DNA from: Caldifarciminota bacterium | GTDB lineage: Bacteria; Hydrothermota; Tepidihabitantia; Tepidihabitantales; JAOUPE01 | Assembly (NCBI GenBank): GCA_029880025.1 | Contig: JAOUPE010000035.1 | Span: forward strand, 1-9,882 | DNA length: 9,882 nucleotides | Direction: 5' to 3' | Shown here: positions 1 through 4,760 of the stretch, one piece after another | Layout: each line of letters starts with the position of its first letter | Position numbering within the stretch: position 1 is the first letter of the stretch | Translations under genes and position numbers: made by a program | Notes under the pieces: model-generated | What the model saw: only the letters and a program-made list of their open reading frames with translations | The model's database searches: none | What the model was told of the DNA's origin: nothing

Positions 1-96
1 AAGTCTCACCCCTTGTCTGCTCCTGAGTCTGGTTCCGAGTCTATCCCTGAGTCTAATACGGAGTCAACTTCCGAGTCTGCCTCCGAGTCTACTTAG
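1..96 (+). repeat. Degenerate 12-nt tandem repeat, possible C-terminal coding tail
   Basis: Eight consecutive 12-nt units run from the window edge, each built on GAGTCT followed by six variable bases that often end in CC or CT. Frame 1 is open through all units and stops with TAG at 94-96. It would encode an acidic Glu-Ser-x-Ser/Pro/Thr tetrapeptide array of 31 residues. That would make this the low-complexity tail of a gene starting outside the window. The alternative is a non-coding tandem repeat, since the bases that follow are a mosaic of other non-coding repeats. The periodicity is directly visible, but the coding status is undecided. Confidence 0.75.
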
Positions 97-99
97 GAG

Positions 100-116
100 A
101 CCACCCCCTAGGTGGT
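100..116. other. Small hairpin after the 12-nt repeat
   Basis: ACCACC at 100-105 is complementary to GGTGGT at 111-116 around a 5-nt loop. It lies 4 nt after the TAG that ends the repeat frame. A pyrimidine-rich stretch (ACCCCCTCTCTTT) follows rather than a clean T run, so it is at best a weak terminator for the frame ending at 96. Confidence 0.35.
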
Positions 117-130
117 ACCCCCTCTCTTTG

Positions 131-163
131 ACGAAAATACGATAAGCGATTGACGAAGGACGA
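131..163 (+). repeat. Heptad ACGA repeat remnant
   Basis: ACGA occurs at 131, 139, 153 and 160, with a GCGA variant at 146, giving steps of 8, 7, 7 and 7 nt. This is a short degenerate heptanucleotide array in non-coding DNA. A second remnant (ACGA at 458 and 472, 14 nt apart) lies at the far side of the CAGAG repeat cluster. GACGAAAATA is shared exactly between the two places (130-139 and 471-480). Confidence 0.5.
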
Positions 164-191
164 GTTAGAAGAAAATTTGGCGTGATTTTTA

Positions 192-208
192 TATGCCTAT
201 TAGGCATA
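192..208. other. 8-bp dyad with single central base
   Basis: TATGCCTA at 192-199 and TAGGCATA at 201-208 are perfect reverse complements around one base. The symmetry is compatible with a protein-binding operator half-site pair, or with a small hairpin. No gene start is close (the next is at 633), so no target can be named. Confidence 0.4.
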
Positions 209-281
209 ATTGCTTTGGCACAAAAATACCAATTGAATCCATGAAAACATGAAAGACTTAACAACGGATGATACAGAAATT

Positions 282-410
282 TAACCGCAGAGATAGCAGA
301 GATATCAGAGAAAGAAACCACGGATGGACACGGATAAGAAATTAACCACAGAGAACACAGAGAGGAAATTAACCGCAGAGATAGCAGAGTAGAAAAGAAA
401 CCGCAGATGG
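282..410 (+). repeat. Cluster of CAGAG / CACGGAT dispersed repeats
   Basis: Several related short units lie in a row. TAACCGCAGAGATAGCAGAG starts at 282. ACCACGGATGGACACGGAT covers 317-335. ATTAACCACAGAG followed by AACACAGAG starts at 341. AACCGCAGAGATAGCAGAG starts at 371, and a short AACCGCAGATGG lies near 399-410. Each unit is itself an imperfect direct repeat (CAGAG...CAGAG or CGGAT...CGGAT). Units of this kind are familiar to me as dispersed non-coding repeats in many environmental bacterial genomes; their function is unknown. Unit length and spacing are too irregular for a CRISPR array. Confidence 0.7.
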
Positions 411-632
411 TCGTTTATCGTTTGGCGCTACTCGCAGAGTCGGTTGAGAGTACCGAGACGAATTACAAAAGACGAAAATATTTCATCTCAGTTATTTCTG
501 ATTGCTCTTAGTTAATATGTGATTGTTAATTAATAACTTAGCAATAAAAGTCGTATAAAATCATTACAGATTCATTTTTAATCATTTTTCCAACCATCCA
601 AAAGTATTGACATCTATAGATGAACTATTAAA
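411..632. other. Gene-free AT-rich stretch upstream of the YVTN propeller gene
   Basis: Apart from the ACGA remnant at 458-475, this stretch shows no open frame with coding character on either strand and no RNA gene that I can recognise. Its 3' half is very AT-rich. It contains one perfect TTGACA at about 608-613, which probably belongs to the promoter of the following gene. Confidence 0.5.
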
Positions 633-636
633 ATGT
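608..636 (+). promoter_or_regulatory. Possible promoter of the YVTN propeller gene
   Basis: A perfect TTGACA -35 hexamer lies at about 608-613. No good -10 hexamer sits at 16-18 nt; the best sequences there are TTAAAT/TAAATG-like, around 629-635. If this is the promoter, transcription would begin near 640-645. That would fit a leaderless start at the in-frame ATG at 645 better than the ATG at 633. Confidence 0.3.
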
Positions 637-2045
637 TTTATATAATGATAAGAAATTTTATTTTTGTTGTGATTTTAATTGTTTCTCTTCAATTATTATA
701 TGGTCAATGGTTAGAAACAACTATCGACATCGCCCCGGATAGTGGAACAATTGCCTTTGTCTGGAATCCGAACAACAATCGGCTCTACTGCGCTAATGAA
801 TGGACCAATAATGTTACAGTTATTGATTGTGCAACGAATCAAATAATAACAAGAATACCGGTAGGTTCACGACCTCATAGCCATCAGGCATTAGCCCTTA
901 ATCGAATAAATAATAAGGTATATTGCGCGAATTGGAGCAGTGATAATGTTACCGTCATTAACTGTAACACAAACCAGGTTGATGCGACAATTCCGGTTGG
1001 CTATTGGCCCAGTGCCTTACTTTGGAATCATTTGAATAATAAAGTCTATTGCGCCAATAACTGGAGTGATAATATAACGGTGATTGATGGTTCAACCAAT
1101 CAAATTGACACGACGATTTATGTTGGGATGTGGCCCCAGTTTTTTGCGTTGAATACTACGAACAATTATATTTATTGTGCCGTCGAAGAGACCGACGAGG
1201 TCGTTGTCTTAGATGGCAGCAATCAACACCTAATCGCTCATATCGGTGTTGGTGATAGTCCAAAAGAGGTAATCTGGAATTCGCTCAGTAATAAAATCTA
1301 CAGCACGAATCGTCTTGACAGTTCAGTTACAATTATCAATGGGGCAACCAATCATGTCATTACAACGGTTCGGGTTGGTCAAGGACCTCAGTTTCTTGCT
1401 GATAACTCAATTAATAATAAGGTCTATTGTTCAAATAACCTGAACAATACGATTTCGGTTATTGACGGTTATGACGACCAGGTCGATACGACATTGAATA
1501 TGGTTTATAGCACGACTTGGAATTTACTCTGGAATCGAACCAATAATAAATTATATTGTTGTCTATATTACCCATCAACGGTCAGGGTTATAAATTGCCA
1601 AACTAATGAAATTGTTGCAAGCATTATTGTTAGTCTTGGACCAAGACCCTTAGCCTGGGATAGTATTGATAACCGGGTCTATGTTGGTTGCTACGATGGT
1701 AGAAAAATTGCCGTCCTGAGAGATGAGATTGGTATAGCCGAACAACCAAATAACCTCTACGACGTGTCCAACCAACAGCTATTGGCTTATCCTAACCCAT
1801 TCCGTGATTATACCTCGATTAATTATATCCCATCTGCAAGAGGTAAAACCAAGCTTGAAATTTTTGATATTCGAGGTATACGAGTCAAGGCTTTTGATAT
1901 AAAATTTGGTGGTACCCCCCAAATTTCTGGAGCTGAGTTGGTCTGGGACGGTAGGAATGATAGGGGTGAATTGCTCGGTTCTGGAGTCTATTTTTGTAAA
2001 ATTTCTGGTACCTCAGACATGGAAAAAGTGTTGATTTTACGGTAG
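633..2045 (+). CDS. Secreted YVTN-type beta-propeller protein with T9SS C-terminal sorting domain
   Basis: This 470-residue protein begins with a signal peptide: the hydrophobic stretch at residues 9-23 ends in YGQ, with likely cleavage near residue 25. Residues 40-365 hold seven full repeats of about 43 residues and a degenerate eighth. Each follows the pattern NNKVYCAN...NVTVID..TNQ...IPVG, typical of the YVTN family that folds as a beta-propeller. Many repeats carry a cysteine after the YC position. Residues 384-470 form a FlgD-like Ig/T9SS tail: AYPNPF at 385-390, WDGRNDRG at 438-445, GVYFCKI at 451-457 and a final KVLILR. In T9SS bacteria such tails direct export across the outer membrane and are usually cleaved off. 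No Shine-Dalgarno is visible before ATG 633. The in-frame ATG at 645 (MIRNFIF...) gives a more typical signal peptide and is an alternative start. The ligand or substrate is unknown. Confidence 0.88.
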   Translation: MFYIMIRNFIFVVILIVSLQLLYGQWLETTIDIAPDSGTIAFVWNPNNNRLYCANEWTNNVTVIDCATNQIITRIPVGSRPHSHQALALNRINNKVYCANWSSDNVTVINCNTNQVDATIPVGYWPSALLWNHLNNKVYCANNWSDNITVIDGSTNQIDTTIYVGMWPQFFALNTTNNYIYCAVEETDEVVVLDGSNQHLIAHIGVGDSPKEVIWNSLSNKIYSTNRLDSSVTIINGATNHVITTVRVGQGPQFLADNSINNKVYCSNNLNNTISVIDGYDDQVDTTLNMVYSTTWNLLWNRTNNKLYCCLYYPSTVRVINCQTNEIVASIIVSLGPRPLAWDSIDNRVYVGCYDGRKIAVLRDEIGIAEQPNNLYDVSNQQLLAYPNPFRDYTSINYIPSARGKTKLEIFDIRGIRVKAFDIKFGGTPQISGAELVWDGRNDRGELLGSGVYFCKISGTSDMEKVLILR

Positions 2046-2125
2046 CGGCAGGCTAATTCTGCCCAAAAAATTCCAGAAATAACCGATCTTTGACTTAGAA
2101 TTACCAACTTTTTGCAATTTTCTGA

Positions 2126-2153
2126 TTGACAAAACAAAAATTTTTAATATAAT
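2126..2153 (+). promoter_or_regulatory. Sigma-70-type promoter of the AraC-type regulator gene
   Basis: TTGACA at 2126-2131 and TATAAT at 2148-2153 are both perfect consensus hexamers with a 16-nt spacer. Predicted transcription starts near 2160, leaving a leader of about 95 nt before the ATG at 2254. The leader holds a small hairpin (TGGGA at 2176-2180, TCCCA at 2186-2190). Confidence 0.75.
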
Positions 2154-2253
2154 TAAAAGCGAAAGGTGTGAGATTTGGGATGGGCTCCCAGACTTAACAT
2201 GAATTTGTAACTCTTAAAAATTTGGATGAATATTTTGTGGTAAGGAGGTCTAG

Positions 2254-2619
2254 ATGTATAATAGGGAAATCGAAGTTGCGATGCGGCAAAATCCAAATCT
2301 AACCGTAAGAAAGCTATCGATTAGATTAGGTATCAAAGTTCGAACCTTTTATCGTCGTTGGTTCGGAGATTATACCCCAAAAGAGTTAATCGAAGAAAAA
2401 AGGTTGGAGATTGCCAAACAACATCTTCTTACAAATTGTAATAAAAAGATAACTGAAATAGCCCACGAATTAAAATTTTGTGACCATTACTATTTTTCGA
2501 AATGGTTTCGAAGAAAGATGGGCGTTTCACCCCAGAAGTTTCGGATGATGAGTTTAAAAGAGCGAACCGTTTTAGAGCGAAAAAGAAATCATAGTGGAAA
2601 TGGAAATAATGGAATTTAA
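2254..2619 (+). CDS. Free-standing AraC/XylS-type DNA-binding protein
   Basis: This 121-residue protein consists almost only of the two-helix-turn-helix DNA-binding domain of the AraC family. The first HTH covers about residues 17-58 (LTVRKLSIRLGIKVRTFYRR). The second covers about 65-98 and contains the family signature HYYFSKWFRRKMGVSPQKFR. There is no N-terminal ligand-binding domain, so the architecture resembles the small MarA/SoxS-like activators, whose activity is set by their amount rather than by an effector. AAGGAGG at 2242-2248 with a 5-nt spacer fixes the start. The low-complexity tail (HSGNGNNGI) is not part of the domain. The gene has its own consensus promoter, and its stop is immediately followed by the ATG of a 35-codon ORF. 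It may control itself or the downstream secreted-protein genes; this is inference. Confidence 0.88.
   Translation: MYNREIEVAMRQNPNLTVRKLSIRLGIKVRTFYRRWFGDYTPKELIEEKRLEIAKQHLLTNCNKKITEIAHELKFCDHYYFSKWFRRKMGVSPQKFRMMSLKERTVLERKRNHSGNGNNGI
2429..2441. repeat. Dyad TTACAAATTGTAA, copy 1 (inside the regulator gene)
   Basis: A 13-nt perfect dyad with 6-bp arms and one central base lies within the codons for Leu-Thr-Asn-Cys-Asn of the AraC-type protein. The identical 13-mer recurs at 2749-2761 downstream. A related ATTTGTAA half-site (reverse complement TTACAAAT) lies in the regulator's own leader at 2203-2210. Confidence 0.4.
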
Positions 2620-2727
2620 ATGAAGAAACCCTTAGCCATTACGATTATATTTTTATCATTCATCAATGTTCAGGCACCAAACAAATGTGAAGAGTGTCCT
2701 ACTCAATATGACGAGAAGTATCGATAA
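2620..2727 (+). CDS. Small secreted or lipid-free exported peptide, 35 aa
   Basis: The ATG at 2620 directly follows the TAA (2617-2619) of the AraC-type gene, so translation could be coupled by re-initiation. The 35 residues look like a complete signal peptide plus a short mature part. They run MKKPLA, then a hydrophobic core at 7-16, then VQA with likely cleavage after residue 19, and then about 16 residues holding a CEEC (CxxC) motif. A purine-rich GGAA lies just upstream as a weak ribosome binding site. I recognise no family. Alternatives are the 5' remnant of a truncated gene for an exported protein, or a chance ORF. The textbook n-h-c layout of the signal sequence argues against pure chance. 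Confidence 0.45.
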   Translation: MKKPLAITIIFLSFINVQAPNKCEECPTQYDEKYR

Positions 2728-2748
2728 AGTTTTGGAATTATATACATA

Positions 2749-2761
2749 TTACAAATTGTAA
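2749..2761. repeat. Dyad TTACAAATTGTAA, copy 2 (intergenic)
   Basis: This is an exact second copy of the 13-nt dyad found inside the AraC-type gene at 2429-2441. It lies 22 nt after the small ORF and about 185 nt upstream of the -35 of the next gene. It is a candidate operator. AraC proteins usually bind direct rather than inverted repeats, so the binder is not obvious. Confidence 0.4.
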
Positions 2762-2863
2762 CAGTGCTTATGATTATTGAGGACCCTAACCCCACTAAAG
2801 TTAATATGACCTTAAAGTGTATTAAATGAAAAATAATAAGATGTATTTAAGTAAATTATTAAT

Positions 2864-2919
2864 AAAAATACCCAAAAAAGCACAAAATGACCGAAAAATG
2901 GCAAAAAATTACCAAAAAA
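2864..2919 (+). promoter_or_regulatory. Six helically phased A-tracts (intrinsic DNA bend)
   Basis: Runs of 4-6 A begin at 2864, 2874, 2884, 2894, 2903 and 2914, an average step of 10.0 bp, which is close to the helical repeat. A-tracts in phase with the helix are known to curve DNA. The array ends 14 bp upstream of the TTGACA at 2934. This is where a curved upstream activation region, UP-like element or nucleoid-protein binding site would lie. The intervening triplets (CCC, CAC, CCG, ACC) carry the C/G bases. Confidence 0.65.
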
Positions 2920-2933
2920 CATTAAATTATTAC

Positions 2934-2962
2934 TTGACAATTCTGGAAAATTTTATTATTTT
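2934..2962 (+). promoter_or_regulatory. Promoter of the first paralog gene
   Basis: TTGACA at 2934-2939 is followed by TATTTT at 2957-2962 with a 17-nt spacer. TATTAT at 2954-2959 (spacer 14) is a less likely -10. Predicted transcription starts near 2969, leaving a leader of about 25 nt with AGGAAGG at 2979-2985. Confidence 0.6.
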
Positions 2963-2994
2963 AGATACGTATTTAATTAGGAAGGTTGCCTAAG

Positions 2995-3639
2995 GTGAAC
3001 TCGCTGTTTGTCTACGGAATTATAATTTCCTTGGCTTCCAGTCTGGGTTACAAAATTGACCGGGCGGTCGATTTGAACACTCAGAAAGCCGAGGCTATTT
3101 CCGCTTGCGAAAATTTTGAGGAAAAACCTAACCTGCCATTACCTGTTCAGTTTCTCGAATTTAATCCGATGAATGAGCCAAAGGATACTATTATTTATAA
3201 TTGGGAATTACAATTGAGTGCTACCGATTGGCACTGGCGAGTGCGAAAGTACGGCGTCTTCGCCTGCCAGGTATTGAGTGGTTGGATTCGGTCCGATTTG
3301 GATGTACTGGTTGATTTTGAAGGTTTTGCCAATCTCACCGAACTAGACCCTAATAGTCCAAATGGTTCCCAAATTGAAACCTGGTATGCAATTTCACAAT
3401 CGAGTCCGCCACCAAAAGGAAATGATGCTTGGATTACTGCCACGGAACTTAACCGTTCCGACTTTATCATACCGGCACCGATTGGCGGCAAAGATTGGAA
3501 CCTGTGGAGTATGATCGAAGTGACCAATCAAACTCAAGCTGGTGAATATCAGAATAACCCAACCATTACTTTTACCCTACAAGGATTTAAGGATTGGATC
3601 GCGCCAGAATTTTCGCTGGAAACGCAGGATAAGCGATGA
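2995..3639 (+). CDS. Exported protein of unknown function, paralog A
   Basis: I choose GTG 2995 as start because AGGAAGG (2979-2985) is 9 nt away; the upstream in-frame TTG at 2986 abuts that site and is unlikely. The product has 214 residues. Residues 4-18 form a hydrophobic, signal-peptide- or anchor-like segment. The region from about 65 to 204 aligns with the protein encoded at 3875-4555. Shared landmarks are LSxTxWxWxxRK, CQ, a D(L/Y)DVxxxFxGF stretch, QIExxYAxS, PPP, W...LN, and KDWIxPE near the end. It has two cysteines (38 and 91), against six in paralog B. The many alternating aromatic and polar residues suggest a mostly beta fold. I recognise no described family. The gene may be co-transcribed with paralog B, 235 nt downstream. 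Confidence 0.78.
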   Translation: MNSLFVYGIIISLASSLGYKIDRAVDLNTQKAEAISACENFEEKPNLPLPVQFLEFNPMNEPKDTIIYNWELQLSATDWHWRVRKYGVFACQVLSGWIRSDLDVLVDFEGFANLTELDPNSPNGSQIETWYAISQSSPPPKGNDAWITATELNRSDFIIPAPIGGKDWNLWSMIEVTNQTQAGEYQNNPTITFTLQGFKDWIAPEFSLETQDKR

Positions 3640-3729
3640 ATTGGTTATCGAAACCGATATCGAATAAGATTTGGCTGAAACTTAAGTTTAGCTCTTTTAA
3701 TTTACTGGAATTAGTTAGAGAATTTATCT

Positions 3730-3757
3730 CTCAAACAAGGGGAGCGAAGAGAACTGC
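3730..3757 (+). repeat. Left arm of the inverted repeat flanking paralog B
   Basis: This 28-nt segment reads CTCAAACAAGGGG, then AGC, then GAAGAGAACTGC. It is the reverse complement of 4572-4598 except for one extra A and two adjacent substitutions, one of which would be a G-U pair in RNA. The arm also contains AGGGG (3738-3742), which can pair locally with CCCCT (3757-3761) around a 14-nt loop. Confidence 0.7.
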
Positions 3758-3779
3758 CCCTATATTATCACTTATTTGC

Positions 3780-3845
3780 CCTATTTCTTGGCAAGCAAGA
3801 ACGACCCAGAGGTCGGTAAACTTTCTTGCCTTCACAAGAAATAGG
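3780..3845 (+). ncRNA. Nested hairpin in the leader of paralog B
   Basis: Three stems nest inside each other. CCTATTTCTTG (3780-3790) pairs with CAAGAAATAGG (3835-3845) over 11 perfect base pairs. GCAAGAA (3795-3801) pairs with TTCTTGC (3823-3829). CGACC (3802-3806) pairs with GGTCG (3811-3815) around a CAGA loop. A 7-nt bulge (3816-3822) lies on the 3' side. The structure ends 12 nt before the ribosome binding site of paralog B and has no T run, so it is not an intrinsic terminator. It could be a stabilising 5' leader, a processing site or a translational control element. It is predicted by eye, without energy calculation, and matches no riboswitch class that I recognise. Confidence 0.55.
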
Positions 3846-3857
3846 AGATTTTGCGGT

Positions 3858-3868
3858 AAAGGAGGTGA
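3858..3868 (+). promoter_or_regulatory. Very strong ribosome binding site of paralog B
   Basis: AAAGGAGGTGA matches the complement of the 16S rRNA 3' end almost perfectly and is followed by a 6-nt A-only spacer before ATG 3875. It is the strongest such site in the window and suggests high translation of paralog B. Confidence 0.85.
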
Positions 3869-3874
3869 AAAAAA

Positions 3875-4555
3875 ATGAAAAAACTGGGAATACTAATTGC
3901 CGTTTTAGCCGCGGTCGTTCTCGCGACCGAAGTAGAGACCTGGTACGAAGATAATGGTGCCTGGGTCACTCAAGGCGTTGGCAATCCAATGGCTTTAGCT
4001 AGATGCTGGGGTCAGTTTCCAACCCAAGGTTCTTGCAACAAACAATGGTGGCACATCGACGTCTTCACCAGAGCATCAATGGCACAGTGGATCGAATGGA
4101 CACTCAGCGGAACCGAATGGAAATGGAAGATTCGAAAAGTTGGTCCGAATCTCTGCCAGACTGATGGTTACTATGCTGCCGACTGCATTACTACTACGCT
4201 GAAGAGCAACTACGATGTGGAAATTACTTTCAGTGGTTTCCAAGATCTGTACAATGCTAATTCGATTGACCAGTATATCGAAGTATTCTATGCTCTGTCC
4301 GAACTCAATAACCCACCACCAAGAACTTCAACCGACTGGGTAGCCGCTGCTGCGCTCAATGATGTCGTGTTGTACGTCGAGGATTCGCAAGACCTGCATG
4401 ATGGCATTTCGATGAAACTCTGGAACTACATCCACGTTACCAACTGCAACAGCGCTTGTGAATACGTTGACCCGGATGGTGCTCAGATCCACATCGAGTT
4501 ACAGATGATAAAGGATTGGATTGACCCAGAAACTGGATACTTTCGAACAGCCTAA
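3875..4555 (+). CDS. Abundant secreted protein of unknown function, paralog B
   Basis: This 226-residue protein starts with a clear signal peptide, MKKLGILIAVLAAVVLA, with likely cleavage after Ala17. The mature part is rich in Trp and has six cysteines in three close pairs (44/54, 94/104 and 191/195), suggesting disulfides outside the cytoplasm. Residues about 72-220 align with paralog A at 2995-3639: W.LSGTEWKWKIRK, CQ, SNYDVEITFSGF, QYIEVFYALS, NPPP, W...LN, KLWN, VTN, EY, KDWIDPE. High expression is suggested by a near-perfect ribosome binding site, by codon choice (Tyr 8 TAC to 3 TAT by my count, while neighbours favour TAT) and by a structured leader. A C-rich hairpin follows the gene. 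I recognise no family and see no T9SS tail. A structural surface-layer or extracellular matrix role is possible but unproven. Confidence 0.85.
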   Translation: MKKLGILIAVLAAVVLATEVETWYEDNGAWVTQGVGNPMALARCWGQFPTQGSCNKQWWHIDVFTRASMAQWIEWTLSGTEWKWKIRKVGPNLCQTDGYYAADCITTTLKSNYDVEITFSGFQDLYNANSIDQYIEVFYALSELNNPPPRTSTDWVAAAALNDVVLYVEDSQDLHDGISMKLWNYIHVTNCNSACEYVDPDGAQIHIELQMIKDWIDPETGYFRTA

Positions 4556-4571
4556 AAAAGAACAAAAATAA

Positions 4572-4598
4572 GCAGTTCTCTTCTTTCCCCTTGTTGAG
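4572..4598 (-). repeat. Right arm of the inverted repeat flanking paralog B
   Basis: This 27-nt segment begins 17 nt after the paralog B stop codon and is the imperfect reverse complement of 3730-3757 (25 of 28 aligned positions). The two arms enclose the whole of paralog B, its leader hairpin and its ribosome binding site. I saw no clear target-site duplication outside the arms. Confidence 0.7.
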
Positions 4599-4610
4599 GG
4601 GTTTAAGTTT
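4587..4610 (+). terminator. Probable terminator after paralog B
   Basis: CCCCT at 4587-4591 pairs with AGGGG at 4597-4601 around TGTTG, followed by a T-rich but interrupted tail (TTTAAGTTT). It is the only hairpin with a T-rich tail between paralog B and the next promoter. The stem overlaps the right arm of the inverted repeat, so hairpin formation and long-range pairing would compete. Confidence 0.5.
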
Positions 4611-4684
4611 AAAAATAAAATTATTTAGAAATCTCAATTTTATTAAAATCGGTTGGTCAGAACAGTCTAAAAAACTCTATCGGG

Positions 4685-4696
4685 CGATTGCAATCG
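4685..4696. promoter_or_regulatory. 12-bp perfect palindrome upstream of a promoter
   Basis: CGATTGCAATCG is perfectly self-complementary and ends 13 bp before the TTGACA at 4710. This is a plausible operator position. The same 12-mer, within a shared 14-mer GCGATTGCAATCGA, also occurs inside the SBBP propeller gene at 7053-7064, where it encodes Ala-Ile-Ala-Ile. Chance is therefore possible. Confidence 0.35.
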
Positions 4697-4709
4697 ACAA
4701 CTCGAGATA

Positions 4710-4738
4710 TTGACATAAGACATCTCTCAATTTATACT
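4710..4738 (+). promoter_or_regulatory. Sigma-70-type promoter of the DUF916-like gene
   Basis: TTGACA at 4710-4715 and TATACT at 4733-4738 are separated by exactly 17 nt. Transcription would begin near 4745, giving a leader of about 16 nt that contains the AAGGAG ribosome binding site at 4750-4755. Confidence 0.75.
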
Positions 4739-4760
4739 GATTTTAGAAAAAGGAGACAAA

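Noticed and set aside
64..321. Minus-strand ORF of 85 codons
   Set aside because: It runs through the tandem and dispersed repeats with biased, repeat-derived composition and has no ribosome binding site or domain.
282..410. Possible CRISPR array
   Set aside because: Units differ in length and sequence, there are no constant-length spacers, and no cas genes are present.
2047..2064. Hairpin GGCAG/CTGCC after the YVTN propeller gene as an intrinsic terminator
   Set aside because: The stem is followed by six A rather than T on the + strand, so it does not qualify as a + strand intrinsic terminator.
2161..2253. Riboswitch in the regulator leader
   Set aside because: Only one 5-bp hairpin is visible and no known riboswitch core motif was recognised.
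3636..3878. 80-codon ORF overlapping the end of paralog A (ATGA) and the start of paralog B
   Set aside because: It lies across the left inverted-repeat arm, the nested hairpin and the strong ribosome binding site. Its product has no recognisable domain or signal, and its frame is better explained as a leader region.
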